Shown here: one piece after another, positions 20,242 to 29,869 of the stretch | Numbering within the stretch: position 1 is the stretch's first letter | Layout of the letters: the number at the start of each line of letters is the position of its first letter | From: Phycicoccus flavus | Lineage (GTDB): Bacteria > Actinomycetota > Actinomycetes > Actinomycetales > Dermatophilaceae | DNA length: 64,000 bases | Direction: 5' to 3' | Assembly: GCF_004025965.2 (NCBI RefSeq) | Contig: NZ_SAYU02000009.1 | Location: 17,168-81,167 of the forward strand | Notes under the pieces: generated by a model | Database searches by the model: none | What the model saw: the letters and a program-made list of their open reading frames with translations, nothing else | Told to the model about the DNA's origin: nothing | Made by a program: the position numbers and the translations under genes

Positions 20242-21273
20242 ATGCGCTACCGACGGATGGGCCACAGCGGGTGCGTCGTCTCCGAGCTGTGCCTCGGGAC
20301 GATGACCTTCGGGAACGAGACCGACGAGGCCGGCTCGCACGAGCAGCTCGACGTCTTCCTCGAGGCCGGCGGCACCTTCGTCGACACCGCCGACGTCTAC
20401 TCCGCCGGGGTGTCCGAGGAGATCATCGGCCGCTGGCTGAAGGACCGCCCCACCGACGTCACCGACCGGGTGGTCCTGGCCACCAAGGGCCGGTTCGCCG
20501 CCACCGACCAGGGCCCGAACGGCAACGGCCTGTCCACCCGTCACCTCACCCGAGCCCTGGACGCCTCGCTCACCCGGCTCGGCGTCGACGCCGTCGACCT
20601 CTACCAGGTGCACGCCTGGGACGAGCACACGCCGCTGGAGGAGACGCTGCGCACCCTCGACGGCTTCGTCCAGGCCGGCAAGATCCGCTACTACGGCCTC
20701 TCGAACTTCACCGGCTGGCAGCTGACCAAGGCGGTGCTCACGGCCCGCGCGCTGGGGCTCCGCCAGCCCGTCACGCTCCAGCCGCAGTACAGCCTCATCG
20801 TCCGCGAGATCGAGTGGGAGATCGTCCCGGCCGCCCTCGACGCCGGCCTGGGCCTGCTCCCGTGGAGCCCGCTCGGCGGCGGGTGGCTCTCCGGCAAGTA
20901 CCGCCGCGACGAGCGGCCCACCGGCGACACCCGCCTCGGGGACGACCCGGGCCGCGGCATGGAGGCCTACGACCGGCGGGGGGACGATCGCACCTGGCGC
21001 ATCGTCGACGCCGTCGACCGGATCGCCGAGGACCGCGGACGCTCGATGGCCGAGGTCGCGCTCGCGTGGGTGACCGACCGGCCGGCCGTGACGTCGACGA
21101 TCCTCGGCGCCCGCACGACCGAGCAGCTGCGGACCAACCTCGCGAGCGTCGACCTCGACCTGTCCGACGACGAGCGCCGGACGCTCGACGCGGCCAGCGA
21201 CCTCGCGGCCACCGACTACCCCTACGGCGAGCTCGGCGTCGGCCAGCGCCACCGCGACCTCGCCGGCGGCTGA
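20242..21273 (+). CDS. Aldo/keto reductase family oxidoreductase
   Basis: NADPH-dependent cytosolic carbonyl reductase of 343 aa, (beta/alpha)8 barrel. It starts MRYRRMGHSG, the usual AKR opening. The catalytic tetrad is visible: Asp and Tyr in DTADVYS, Lys in LATKGRF, and His in YQVHAWD. The nucleotide-binding C-terminal region has LGARTTEQLRTNL. Substrate cannot be told from sequence; it resembles the YajO/Tas and potassium-channel-beta-like group. It sits between cobalamin operons on its own leaderless promoter, so a role in B12 synthesis is not implied. It converges on cobF with only 24 bp between. Confidence 0.9.
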   Translation: MRYRRMGHSGCVVSELCLGTMTFGNETDEAGSHEQLDVFLEAGGTFVDTADVYSAGVSEEIIGRWLKDRPTDVTDRVVLATKGRFAATDQGPNGNGLSTRHLTRALDASLTRLGVDAVDLYQVHAWDEHTPLEETLRTLDGFVQAGKIRYYGLSNFTGWQLTKAVLTARALGLRQPVTLQPQYSLIVREIEWEIVPAALDAGLGLLPWSPLGGGWLSGKYRRDERPTGDTRLGDDPGRGMEAYDRRGDDRTWRIVDAVDRIAEDRGRSMAEVALAWVTDRPAVTSTILGARTTEQLRTNLASVDLDLSDDERRTLDAASDLAATDYPYGELGVGQRHRDLAGG

Positions 21274-21297
21274 CCCGCGAGGACCACGACCGGGCGG

Positions 21298-22077
21298 TCA
21301 GGCGTCGTCGTCGGGCAGGGTCAGGGCGTAGGTGTCCATGACCCAGCCGTCGCGCCCGCGGACGGCGGCCCGGGTGGTGACGAGGTCGTCGGCGACGTCG
21401 GCGAGCCGCCCGGCCCGCAGCACCTGTCCAGGCAGCCCGAGCTGGGCGCCCCAGTGGACGTGCAGGTCCGGGGCCCGGTCCAGGAGTTCGAGGCAGCGCA
21501 GCCCGGCGTCGAGCATGACGACGACCGTGCCGAGGTCCGGCCGCCACTCCTCGACGAGCCGGCGCCCGGTCGTCACGTGCACCGGACCGCCGATCCCGTT
21601 GAGGACGATGCCGTGCTCGGCGGCCAGCACCTGCACCGCCGAGATGCCCGGCACGACGCGCACGGTCACCGGCGTGAGCCGGCCGACGGCCTCGACGATG
21701 CGGATGGTGGAGTCGTAGAACGCCGGGTCGCCCCAGACGAGGAACCCGACGACGGCCCCGTCCGGCAGGCCGTCCATCACCTCGGCGTAGCGGCGGGCGC
21801 GCTCGGTGTGCCAGGCGTCGACCCCGGCCCGGTACTGCGCGGCGTCGCGCCGGGCGTCCGGCCCGCGCTCGGGGTCGCGGACGGTGACGAACCGGTACGA
21901 CCCCGGCTCGAGCAGCGCCGCGCACAGGTCGCGGCGGACGGCGACGAGCGACTCCGTCGCCTCCCGCTTGTCGGCGACGAGGAAGACGTCGCACGCGCGC
22001 AGGGCGGCGACGGCCTGCGCCGTGACGTGGTCCGGGCTGCCGGTGCCGATGCCGACGACGTGGACGACCCGGCTCAC
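21298..22077 (-). CDS. cobF: Precorrin-6A synthase, deacetylating (CobF)
   Basis: SAM-dependent C1 methylation with loss of the acetyl group (as acetate), giving precorrin-6A; specific to the aerobic route. The 259 aa contain the tetrapyrrole methylase motif VVGIGTGSPDHVTAQA at about 5-20, FLVADKRE, FLVWGDPAFYDST and RVVPGISAVQ. The GTG start overlaps the cobQ stop by 4 nt (GTGA), so both are cotranscribed from the cobQ promoter. Confidence 0.95.
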   Translation of the reverse strand: MSRVVHVVGIGTGSPDHVTAQAVAALRACDVFLVADKREATESLVAVRRDLCAALLEPGSYRFVTVRDPERGPDARRDAAQYRAGVDAWHTERARRYAEVMDGLPDGAVVGFLVWGDPAFYDSTIRIVEAVGRLTPVTVRVVPGISAVQVLAAEHGIVLNGIGGPVHVTTGRRLVEEWRPDLGTVVVMLDAGLRCLELLDRAPDLHVHWGAQLGLPGQVLRAGRLADVADDLVTTRAAVRGRDGWVMDTYALTLPDDDA

Positions 22078-23534
22078 GGCGCCACCGGCTCGGCGACGGG
22101 GGAGTGGGCGAGCTCGGTGAGGGCGTCGAGGTCCAGGTGCTCCTCGACGGCGTCGGCGAGCAGATCGACCATGGCCTCGCGCCGGTCGGCGAACCCGGGC
22201 GCGGAGGCGTCCGGCGCCCACGACGACCCGGCGGCGGCCGCGACCTCGGCGAGCCAGGCCCGGCGGAAGGCGTCGCCCTCGAGCGTGCCGTGCCAGATGG
22301 TGCCCCACACCGAGTCCTGCCGCATGCCGCCGGGGAACGAGCCGTCGTCGTCGACGACACCGTGGTGGATCTCGTACCCCTCGACCGGAACGCCCCGCCA
22401 CGTCGTCGACGGCCGCGCCAGCACCTTGTCGGCGCCGAAGGCGACGTCGGCGTCGAGCAGCCCGAGCCCCTCGACCACCCCGTCGCCGGACTCCACCGGG
22501 TCGTCGATGGCGCGGCAGAGCATCTGGTAGCCGCCGCAGATCCCGAGCACCGGCCGTCCGGCCGCGGCCCGGCCGCGGACCACGTCGGCGATCCCCGTGC
22601 GGCGCAGCCACTCCAGGTCCGAGACGGTGGCGCGGCTGCCCGGCAGCACGACGAGGTCGGCCTCGCGGCAGGCGTCCTCGTCCGTCGTCACCCGCACGTC
22701 GACACCCGGCTCGCAGGCCAGGGCGTCGACGTCGGTGGCGTTGGAGGTCCGGGGCAGCCGGACGACGGCGACGGCCAACCGGTCCGGGCGTGCGTCCGTC
22801 GGCGGCCGCCACCGCCCGACCGACAGGGCGTCCTCGCTGTCGATCCACACGTCCTCGAGCCACGGCAGGACCCCGACCGACGGCATCCCGGTGCGCCCGG
22901 TGACGGTCGCCAGCCCGGGCTCGAGCACCGAGGGGTCGCCGCGGAACTTGTTGATCGCGTACGCCCGCAGGTGCGCCCGGTCGGCGTCGTCGACGAGCGC
23001 CCAGGTGCCGAAGAGCGAGGCCAGCACCCCGCCGCGGTCGATGTCGCCGACGAGCAGGACCGGCAGCCCGGCGTGCCGCGCCAGCCCGAGGTTGACGTAG
23101 TCGCCGGCGCGGAGGTTGACCTCGGCGGGGGAGCCGGCCCCCTCGGCGACGACGAGGTCGTGGGCGGCGGCCAGCTCGTCCCAGGCGGCGAAGGCGGCCC
23201 CGGCCAGGTGCCGGCGCCCGGTGGCGTACTCGCCGGCCCGCAGCCGCCCGGCGGGCTGCCCGCGCAGGACGACGAAGGCCTCGCGGTCGCTGCCGGGCTT
23301 GAGGAGGACGGGGTTGTGGACCGACGACGCCTCGACGCCGGCCGCCCGGCACTGCAGGTACTGGGCCCGCCCGATCTCCGAGCCGTCGCGGCAGACCATC
23401 GAGTGGTTCGACATGTTCTGGGCCTTGAACGGGGCGACGTCCACCCCGCGGCGGCGCCACGCCCGCGCCAGCCCGGTGACGACGAGCGACTTCCCGGCGT
23501 CCGAGCTCGTCCCCGCCACCAGCAGTCCGGCCAC
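22074..23534 (-). CDS. cobQ: Cobyric acid synthase (CobQ)
   Basis: Glutamine-dependent amidation of side chains b, d, e and g of adenosylcobyrinic a,c-diamide. The 486-aa protein starts MAGLLVAGTSSDAGKS (P-loop-like site at 7-15). A C-terminal class I glutaminase domain has the Cys in LGICGGYQML near 333 and the His in GYEIHHG near 388. The GTG at 23534 is chosen because a TAGACT box ends 7 nt upstream, giving a leaderless mRNA, and because it yields the canonical N-terminus. A GTG 18 nt further upstream is in frame but would overlap the -10 box. Confidence 0.95.
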   Translation of the reverse strand: MAGLLVAGTSSDAGKSLVVTGLARAWRRRGVDVAPFKAQNMSNHSMVCRDGSEIGRAQYLQCRAAGVEASSVHNPVLLKPGSDREAFVVLRGQPAGRLRAGEYATGRRHLAGAAFAAWDELAAAHDLVVAEGAGSPAEVNLRAGDYVNLGLARHAGLPVLLVGDIDRGGVLASLFGTWALVDDADRAHLRAYAINKFRGDPSVLEPGLATVTGRTGMPSVGVLPWLEDVWIDSEDALSVGRWRPPTDARPDRLAVAVVRLPRTSNATDVDALACEPGVDVRVTTDEDACREADLVVLPGSRATVSDLEWLRRTGIADVVRGRAAAGRPVLGICGGYQMLCRAIDDPVESGDGVVEGLGLLDADVAFGADKVLARPSTTWRGVPVEGYEIHHGVVDDDGSFPGGMRQDSVWGTIWHGTLEGDAFRRAWLAEVAAAAGSSWAPDASAPGFADRREAMVDLLADAVEEHLDLDALTELAHSPVAEPVAP

Positions 23535-23541
23535 GACGCGC

Positions 23542-23547
23542 AGTCTA
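23542..23547 (-). promoter_or_regulatory. -10 box of cobQ-cobF operon
   Basis: TAGACT on the minus strand, 7 nt before the cobQ GTG. The divergent phosphatase -10 (23558-23563) is only 10 bp away, so the two promoters are nearly face to face. Confidence 0.55.
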
Positions 23548-23557
23548 GGCACCCCGC

Positions 23558-23563
23558 TACCGT
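23558..23563 (+). promoter_or_regulatory. -10 box of phosphatase gene
   Basis: TACCGT, then 7 nt, then the GTG start; leaderless pattern. Confidence 0.5.
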
Positions 23564-23570
23564 GGGCCGC

Positions 23571-24164
23571 GTGCCGGTCGACCGCCTCCACCTCGTCCGC
23601 CACGGTGAGTCGACGTGGAACGTCGAGCGGCGCCTCCAGGGGGCCACCGCCCACCCCCCGCTGACGGCCCGCGGCCGGCAGCAGGCGGCGGCCGCGGCGG
23701 ACGTCCTGCGCCACCGGGTGACCGGCCCGGTCCGGGTCCTCTCCAGCGACCTCGTCCGGGCCCGCGAGACCGCCGACGTCGTCGCCGCCGCCCTCGGCGT
23801 CCCCGTCGTCAGCGAGCCCGGACTGCGCGAGCAGGCCCTCGGCGACCTGGAGGGGCGCCTCACCGCCGACCTGCGCGAGCAGCCGGTGCCCGACGGCCTC
23901 GACGTCACCGAGGTCCGCTGGGGCGGGGGGGAGAGCATCGCCGACGTCCACGTGCGGCTGCGCGCCCTGCTCGCCCGGCTGCTCGGCCCGGACGGCGCCG
24001 ACGACGTCCCCGACCTCGTCCTCGTCACCCACGGCGACACCCTGCGGGTGGCGCTGGCGGTCCTCGACGGCCGCGACCACCGCGACGTCGACTGGCGGGT
24101 CGTCGGCAACGGGGAGGTCGTCACCCGCGACGTCGGCGCGAGCCGGGCAACCGGGCCGGGCTAG
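23571..24164 (+). CDS. Histidine phosphatase family protein, probable alpha-ribazole phosphatase
   Basis: 197-aa phosphoglycerate-mutase-fold enzyme. The phospho-accepting histidine is in [10 protein letters not shown] at about residues 7-16; the second catalytic histidine is in LVTHGDTLR near 150, with the conserved ARETA block between. Its place beside cobQ suggests removal of the 5'-phosphate of alpha-ribazole phosphate or of adenosylcobalamin phosphate, the job of CobC in enterobacteria. The family also includes generic sugar-phosphate phosphatases, so the substrate is inferred from context. GTG start supported by the leaderless -10. Confidence 0.78.
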   Translation: MPVDRLHLVRHGESTWNVERRLQGATAHPPLTARGRQQAAAAADVLRHRVTGPVRVLSSDLVRARETADVVAAALGVPVVSEPGLREQALGDLEGRLTADLREQPVPDGLDVTEVRWGGGESIADVHVRLRALLARLLGPDGADDVPDLVLVTHGDTLRVALAVLDGRDHRDVDWRVVGNGEVVTRDVGASRATGPG

Positions 24165-24174
24165 ACTCGGGCCC

Positions 24175-24400
24175 GCAGGCGTTCGAGCCGTCATCAGCGG
24201 CGAGCCTTCCGGAAGAACGGGCCGGACCCGCGCGGGACGGCCTCACTAGACCCGGACGTCGGGGTCACGTCACGACCCGGTGCAAGAGCGGCCGTCCCCC
24301 GGGGCGGCAAGCGAGGTGGTACCGCGGTGGTGCCCGGCCGAGTGGCCGGAACCCGTCGTCCTCGTGGTTCACGAGTCGACGACCCGCAGGAGCACCTCCG
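24175..24400 (+). promoter_or_regulatory. T-box leader of ileS
   Basis: tRNA-sensing leader. The T-box sequence AGCGAGGTGGTACCGCGG is at 24310-24327. A short 5' hairpin CCG-TCATCAG-CGG displays ATC at 24193-24195, matching an isoleucine specifier. The stem I region is very short, as in the actinobacterial ultrashort class, which regulates translation. A strong hairpin (CTCGTG/CACGAG within GTCGTC/GACGAC, about 24355-24383) precedes the SD AGGAG at 24388-24392; there is no terminator U-tract. Uncharged tRNA-Ile should raise ileS expression. Confidence 0.88.
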
Positions 24401-27400
24401 ATGACCTACCCCAAGGTGTCCACCACCGGCGAGCACCGGGGCGCCGCGTTCGGCGTGCCCGCGAGCCCCCGGCTGCCCGAGGTCGAGGAGGCCGTCCTCG
24501 CGTACTGGGCGGCCGACGGCACCTTCCAGGCCTCGATCGACGCCCGCGACCCCGGCGAGCGCGGCGAGAACGAGTTCGTCTTCTACGACGGCCCGCCGTT
24601 CGCCAACGGCCTGCCGCACTACGGCCACCTGCTCACCGGCTACGTCAAGGACGTCGTCCCGCGCTACCGGACGATGCGCGGCAACCGCGTCGAGCGCCGC
24701 TTCGGCTGGGACACCCACGGCCTGCCCGCCGAGCTCGAGGCCATGCGCCTCAACGGCATCAAGACCACCGACGAGATCCTCGAGCTGGGGATCGAGAGGT
24801 TCAACGAGGCCTGCCGGCAGTCGGTGATGAAGTACACCGGGGAGTGGCGCGACTACGTGACCCGCCAGGCCCGCTGGGTCGACTTCGACCACGACTACCG
24901 GACGATGAACGCCGACTACATGGAGTCGGTCATCTGGGCCTTCAAGTCCTTACACGACAAGGGGTACGTCTACAAGGGCTTCCGCGTCCTGCCCTACTGC
25001 TGGAACGACGAGACGCCGCTGTCCAACCACGAGCTGCGGATGGACGAGGAGTCCTACCGGATGCGCCAGGACCCGGCGGTCACCGTCGGGTACCGGCTGG
25101 ACGACACCGGCACCGACCCCGTGCTCGACGGTGCGCACCTGCTGATCTGGACGACGACGCCGTGGACGCTGCCGTCGAACCTCGCCGCCATGGTCGGCTC
25201 CGAGATCGACTACGTCGTGGTCGAGGCGCCGGTGCCGGGGACGGACGGCACGACCCGCTACGTCCTGGCCGAGGCCCGCCTGCCGCAGTACGCCCGCGAG
25301 CTGGCCGACGCCGACGGGGGCTTCGCCGTGCTCGGGCGCTACCGGGGCGCCGACCTCGTGGGGCGCCGCTACACCCCGCCGTTCTCGTACTTCGAGGGCC
25401 ACGAGGGCGCCTTCCGGGTGGTCGCCGCCGACGACGCCGTGACGACGACCGACGGCACCGGGGTCGTCCACACCGCCGGTGCGTTCGGTGAGGTCGACAA
25501 GGAGGTCGTCGACCGCGAGGGGATCGAGGCCGTCATGCCGGTCGGCAAGGACGGGCGCTTCACGGCGCCGGTGGCCGACTACGAGGGCGTGCTCGTCTTC
25601 GACGCCAACCTGCTCATCATCGACCACCTCAAGGCGGCGACCCGGGGCCAGGGCCCGACCGGGTCGGTGACGCCGGGGACGGTGCTGCTGCGCCGCGAGA
25701 CCTACGACCACAGCTACCCGCACTGCTGGCGCTGCCGCGAGCCCATCATCTACAAGGGTGTCGAGTCCTGGTTCGTCGAGGTCACGGCCGTCAAGGAGCG
25801 GATGCTCGAGCTCAACCAGCAGATCACCTGGGTGCCCGAGCACGTCAAGGACGGCCAGTTCGGCAAGTGGCTCGAGAACGCCCGTGACTGGTCGATCACC
25901 CGGAACCGGTTCTGGGGCAGCCCGGTCCCGGTGTGGAAGTCCGACGACCCGGCGTACCCGCGGCTCGACGTCTACGGCTCGTTCGCGGAGCTGGAGCGCG
26001 ACTTCGGCGACCTGCCGCGCGACCGGGACGGCAACCCCGACCTGCACCGGCCGTTCGTCGACGAGCTGACCCGGCCGAACCCCGACGACCCCACCGGCCG
26101 CTCGACGATGCGCCGGGTGGCCGACGTCCTCGACGTGTGGTTCGACTCCGGCTCGATGTCCTACGCCCAGGTGCACTACCCGTTCGAGAACGCCGACTGG
26201 TTCGCCGGCACCGCGTCCTCGGACGCGCACTTCCCGGCCGACTTCATCGTCGAGTACATCGGGCAGACCCGCGGCTGGTTCTACACGCTGCACATCCTCG
26301 CGACGGCGCTGTTCGACCGGCCCGCGTTCGAGACGTGCATCAGCCACGGCATCGTCCTCGGCCACGACGGCCAGAAGATGAGCAAGTCGCTGCGCAACTA
26401 CCCCGACGTCACCGAGGTCTTCGACCGCGACGGCGCCGACGCGATGCGCTGGTTCCTCATGTCCAGCCCGATCCTGCGCGGCGGCAACCTCGTCGTCACC
26501 GAGGAGGGCATCCGCGACGGCGTGCGCCAGGTCGTCCTGCCGCTGTGGTCCTCCTGGTACTTCTTCTCGCTCTACGCCAACGCCGCGGACGGCGGGGCGG
26601 GGCACGACGCGCGGTGGTCGACGGAGAGCACCGACCCGCTCGACCGGTACCTGCTGGCCACGCTGCGGCGGCTCGTCGAGACCGTCACCGCGCAGATGGA
26701 CGTCTACGACGTGCCGGGCGCCTGCGAGTCGGTGCGCGGCTTCGTCGACGTGCTCACCAACTGGTACATCCGCCGCTCCCGGGAGCGGTTCTGGGACACC
26801 GGCGCCGGTGACGCGCGCCGCTCCGGCGAGGCCTTCGACACGCTGTACACGACGCTCGAGGTCGTGAGCCGGCTCGCCGCCCCGCTGCTGCCGCTGGTCA
26901 CCGAGGAGGTCTGGCGCGGCCTCACCGGTGAGCGGTCGGTGCACCTGGCGGACTGGCCGTCGGCCGTCGACCTGCCCGAGGACGACGCACTCGTCGCGGC
27001 CATGGACCAGGTGCGGGCGGTGTGCTCCACCGGCTCCTCGCTGCGCAAGGCCGAGGGGCTGCGGGTGCGCCTGCCGCTGCGCTCGCTCACCGTCGTCACG
27101 TCCGACCCGGACGGGCTCCAGCCTTTCGCGGGCATCGTGCGCGACGAGCTCAACGTCAAGGCGGTCGAGCTCGTCGACGTCGCGGACGCGTCGGCGGCGG
27201 ACTTCGGCATCACCCGGCGGCTGACCGTCAACGCTCGGGCCGCCGGTCCGCGGCTGGGGAGGGAGGTGCAGACGGCGATCAAGGGGTCGAAGTCCGGCGA
27301 CTGGTCGGTGGGCGAGGACGGCACGGTCCTCGCCGGCGGCCTGGCGCTCGTCGAGGGGGAGTACACCCTGGAGACGGTCGTCGACGCCGCGGCCGGCGGG

Positions 27401-27733
27401 TCCCGGGCCACGGCCATGCTGCCTGGCGGCGGGTTCGTCGTCCTCGACACCGAGGTCGGGGAGGACCTGCTGCGCGAGGGCGTCGCCCGCGACCTCGTCC
27501 GGGCCGTCCAGCAGGCCCGCCGCGAGGCCGGCTTCGAGGTCTCGGACCGGATCCTGCTCGAGGTCGGCGGGGACGAGGAGGTGCTCGCCGCGGTCGAGGC
27601 GCACCGCACCCTGCTCGCGGGGGAGACCCTGGCCGAGGAGGTCGCGGCGCTGGAGTCCGCGGACGGGTCCGGCGTCGCCGTGGTCGTCGTCGGCGACGGT
27701 CACAAGGCCCACGTGCGGGTCACCCGCCGCTGA
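24401..27733 (+). CDS. ileS: Isoleucyl-tRNA synthetase (IleRS)
   Basis: Charges tRNA-Ile; essential cytoplasmic enzyme of 1110 aa. Class I signature HYGH in [10 protein letters not shown] is near residue 72 and KMSKSLRN near 658. The editing (CP1) domain lies between, with [11 protein letters not shown]. No C-terminal Cys4 zinc finger is visible, and sequence features such as the early [11 protein letters not shown] resemble the eukaryote-like IleRS2 type, which is common in actinobacteria and associated with low mupirocin sensitivity. The ATG start is fixed by the T-box SD 8 nt upstream. Confidence 0.97.
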   Translation: MTYPKVSTTGEHRGAAFGVPASPRLPEVEEAVLAYWAADGTFQASIDARDPGERGENEFVFYDGPPFANGLPHYGHLLTGYVKDVVPRYRTMRGNRVERRFGWDTHGLPAELEAMRLNGIKTTDEILELGIERFNEACRQSVMKYTGEWRDYVTRQARWVDFDHDYRTMNADYMESVIWAFKSLHDKGYVYKGFRVLPYCWNDETPLSNHELRMDEESYRMRQDPAVTVGYRLDDTGTDPVLDGAHLLIWTTTPWTLPSNLAAMVGSEIDYVVVEAPVPGTDGTTRYVLAEARLPQYARELADADGGFAVLGRYRGADLVGRRYTPPFSYFEGHEGAFRVVAADDAVTTTDGTGVVHTAGAFGEVDKEVVDREGIEAVMPVGKDGRFTAPVADYEGVLVFDANLLIIDHLKAATRGQGPTGSVTPGTVLLRRETYDHSYPHCWRCREPIIYKGVESWFVEVTAVKERMLELNQQITWVPEHVKDGQFGKWLENARDWSITRNRFWGSPVPVWKSDDPAYPRLDVYGSFAELERDFGDLPRDRDGNPDLHRPFVDELTRPNPDDPTGRSTMRRVADVLDVWFDSGSMSYAQVHYPFENADWFAGTASSDAHFPADFIVEYIGQTRGWFYTLHILATALFDRPAFETCISHGIVLGHDGQKMSKSLRNYPDVTEVFDRDGADAMRWFLMSSPILRGGNLVVTEEGIRDGVRQVVLPLWSSWYFFSLYANAADGGAGHDARWSTESTDPLDRYLLATLRRLVETVTAQMDVYDVPGACESVRGFVDVLTNWYIRRSRERFWDTGAGDARRSGEAFDTLYTTLEVVSRLAAPLLPLVTEEVWRGLTGERSVHLADWPSAVDLPEDDALVAAMDQVRAVCSTGSSLRKAEGLRVRLPLRSLTVVTSDPDGLQPFAGIVRDELNVKAVELVDVADASAADFGITRRLTVNARAAGPRLGREVQTAIKGSKSGDWSVGEDGTVLAGGLALVEGEYTLETVVDAAAGGSRATAMLPGGGFVVLDTEVGEDLLREGVARDLVRAVQQARREAGFEVSDRILLEVGGDEEVLAAVEAHRTLLAGETLAEEVAALESADGSGVAVVVVGDGHKAHVRVTRR

Positions 27734-27784
27734 CCTCCCGGCCCACCCGTCGCGGCCGAGTCGGCCTCCGCCCGGAGCGTGCCG

Positions 27785-28198
27785 TCAGGGGGCGACGTCG
27801 GTCGGCGGCGTGGCCGGCAGCCCCGCGTCCCGCCAGGCGGCGAACCCGCCGACGACGTCGGTGGCGCGGTGGACGCCGACGTCGCGGAGGGCGGCGGCGG
27901 CCAGGCTCGAGGTGTAGCCCTCCTGGCAGAGGACGACGACGCGCAGGTCGTCGTGGGCGACCGGCAGGGCGGCGTCGCTCGTGGCGTCGAAGCGCCACTC
28001 CAGGACGTTGCGCTCGACGACGAGGGCGCCAGGCACCTCGCCCTCGGCGGCGCGCTGGGAGGCGGGCCGGATGTCGACGAGGACGGCGCCGGCGGCCCAC
28101 TCGTCCCGGGCCTGGGCGGGGGTCAGCCGGTCGATGCGCGCGCGGGCCGCCGCGAGCATCCGGTCGACCCGGCTCGCGGTGGCGTCGTCGCGGCTCAT
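27785..28198 (-). CDS. Rhodanese-like sulfurtransferase domain protein
   Basis: Single-domain rhodanese of 137 aa. The active-site loop CQEGYTS (Cys near 95) follows the strand LRVVVLC; the early LVDIRPASQR (CH2A-like) and final GGFAAWRDAGLP blocks complete the fold. It probably carries persulfide sulfur or acts as a redox or signalling module; the acceptor is unknown. The ATG at 28198 is preferred over an in-frame upstream start because a TACGGT box ends 6 nt before it. It converges on ileS and diverges from folC. Confidence 0.85.
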   Translation of the reverse strand: MSRDDATASRVDRMLAAARARIDRLTPAQARDEWAAGAVLVDIRPASQRAAEGEVPGALVVERNVLEWRFDATSDAALPVAHDDLRVVVLCQEGYTSSLAAAALRDVGVHRATDVVGGFAAWRDAGLPATPPTDVAP

Positions 28199-28204
28199 CG
28201 GGCC

Positions 28205-28210
28205 ACCGTA
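28205..28210 (-). promoter_or_regulatory. -10 box of rhodanese gene
   Basis: TACGGT on the minus strand, 6 nt before the ATG; leaderless. Confidence 0.5.
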
Positions 28211-28248
28211 GGCGTCGTTGCACCCCGGGAGTGCGGGAGGATGGGCCC

Positions 28249-29640
28249 GTGAGTCCCGCACCCGACGCCGCCCAGCGCGAGGCCGCGCACCAGCTCGAGG
28301 TCCGCAAGCGGCTGCGCGAGGTCGAGGAGTCGATCCTCGCCCGCGCGCCCGAGCACGACCTGCAGCCCTCGCTGGACCGGATCCGCGCCGTCATGGAGAT
28401 GCTCGGCGACCCGCAGCGCACCTTCCCCGTCGTCCACGTCACCGGCACCAACGGCAAGACGAGCACCTCGCGGATCGTCGAGGCCGTCCTGCGCGAGATG
28501 GGCCTGAAGACCGGCCGCTTCACGAGCCCGCACCTGCACTCGATGCTGGAGCGGATCGCCGTCGGCGGGCGGCCGATCGACGCCGAGCGCTTCCTCGCCG
28601 CGTGGGACGACGTCGCGCCCTTCGTCGAGATCGTCGACGCCCGCTCGAGCGCCGAGGGCGGCCCGCGGATGACGTACTTCGAGGTGCTCGTCGCCGTGGC
28701 CTACGCCGCCTTCGCGGACCTGCCGGTCGACGTCGCCGTCGTCGAGGTCGGGATGGGCGGGGCCTGGGACGCGACGAACGTCGTCGACGCGCCGGTGTCC
28801 GTCGTCCTGCCCATCGACGTCGACCACCGCGACTTCCTCGGCGACACCCCGGAGGAGATCGCGCAGGAGAAGGCCGGGATCATCAAGGCCGACGCCATCA
28901 CCGTCTCGGCGGTGCAGCCGGACCGGGACGCCGCCGAGGTGCTGCTGGAGCGCGCCACCGAGGTCGGCGCCCGGATCGTCTTCGAGAGCAACGACTTCGG
29001 CGTCACCGCCCAGGACGTCGCGCTCGGCGGCCAGCAGATCTCCCTGCGGGGCCTGGCCGGCGACTACCCGGACCTCTTCCTCCCGCTCCACGGGTCGCAC
29101 CAGGCGTCGAACGCCGCCGTCGCCGTCGCCGCCGTCGAGGCGTTCGTCGGCGGTGGGGAGCAGCCGCTGGACATCGAGGTGCTGCGGGCCGGGCTCGCCA
29201 CCGTCGACTCGCCCGGGCGCCTCGAGATCGTCCGCCGCAGCCCGACCGTCGTCGTCGACGCCGCGCACAACCCGGCCGGGGCGCGGGCGCTGCGGGACGC
29301 GCTCGGCGAGTCGTTCACGTTCGTCAAGCTCGTCGGGGTCCTCGCCGTCATGAAGGACAAGGACGCCGCCGAGATGCTCGAGATCCTCGAGCCCGCGTTC
29401 GACGAGGTCGTCGTCACCCGCAACAGCTCGCCGCGCTCCATGCGCCCCGCCGAGCTGGGCGAGATCGCGAACGACGTCTTCGGCGAGCACCGCGTCACCG
29501 TCGTCCAGGACCTGCCCGACGCCCTGGACCGGGCCGCGGGGCTGGCCGACGAGGGCGGCGTCGGCGGCGGGGTTCTCGCCACCGGGTCGGTCGTCACCGC
29601 CGCCGAGGTCCGCCTGCTCCTGGGCACCACCGACGTCTGA
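28249..29640 (+). CDS. folC: Bifunctional dihydrofolate/folylpolyglutamate synthase
   Basis: Mur-ligase-like ATP-dependent enzyme of 463 aa that adds glutamate to dihydropteroate and folates. The P-loop is VTGTNGKTSTS at about 65-75; RFTSPHLHSMLERI, MGGAWDATNVV (DHFS-type signature) and DAAHNPAGA are all present. The GTG start gives an N-terminus typical of actinobacterial FolC. Only a weak GAGGAT -10-like box lies 6 nt upstream. In related genomes folC is commonly followed by DUF4233 and ndk; here those lie 3.2 kb further on. Confidence 0.95.
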   Translation: MSPAPDAAQREAAHQLEVRKRLREVEESILARAPEHDLQPSLDRIRAVMEMLGDPQRTFPVVHVTGTNGKTSTSRIVEAVLREMGLKTGRFTSPHLHSMLERIAVGGRPIDAERFLAAWDDVAPFVEIVDARSSAEGGPRMTYFEVLVAVAYAAFADLPVDVAVVEVGMGGAWDATNVVDAPVSVVLPIDVDHRDFLGDTPEEIAQEKAGIIKADAITVSAVQPDRDAAEVLLERATEVGARIVFESNDFGVTAQDVALGGQQISLRGLAGDYPDLFLPLHGSHQASNAAVAVAAVEAFVGGGEQPLDIEVLRAGLATVDSPGRLEIVRRSPTVVVDAAHNPAGARALRDALGESFTFVKLVGVLAVMKDKDAAEMLEILEPAFDEVVVTRNSSPRSMRPAELGEIANDVFGEHRVTVVQDLPDALDRAAGLADEGGVGGGVLATGSVVTAAEVRLLLGTTDV

Positions 29641-29650
29641 CGCCCGCCCG

Positions 29651-29740
29651 CCCCCGCGACACCCCGGAACGTCACCGAGACCCCCCTTACGAACCCGGGG
29701 TCTCGGTGACATTTCGGGGTCACCCCGAAATGTCCGCCGG
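29651..29740. repeat. Palindromic intergenic element, copy 1
   Basis: First of two 90-bp direct copies with a 105-bp period. It contains a perfect 14-bp stem (GTCACCGAGACCCC at 29671-29684 with its complement at 29697-29710) and, overlapping its end, a perfect 13-bp palindrome (GACATTTCGGGGT at 29708-29720, complement 29722-29734, one central base). It lies between convergent folC and the response-regulator gene and probably acts as a bidirectional terminator. Confidence 0.8.
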
Positions 29741-29755
29741 CGGTCGGGGACGGCG

Positions 29756-29845
29756 CCCCCGCGACACCCCGGAACGTCACCGAGACCCCCCTTACGAACC
29801 CGGGGTCTCGATGACATTTCGGGGTCACCCCGAAATGTCCGCCGG
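29756..29845. repeat. Palindromic intergenic element, copy 2
   Basis: Same 90-bp unit as 29651-29740, differing at one base (A at 29811 for G at 29706), which breaks one pair of the first stem. A G-rich run follows to the end of the response-regulator gene. The near identity shows a recent tandem duplication. Confidence 0.8.
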
Positions 29846-29869
29846 GGGTGGGGGAGTTGGGGGTGGGGG

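Noticed and set aside
29641..29869. Tandem repeats as a small CRISPR array
   Set aside because: Only two units, each 90 bp and internally palindromic, with a 15-bp separator; no cas genes nearby.
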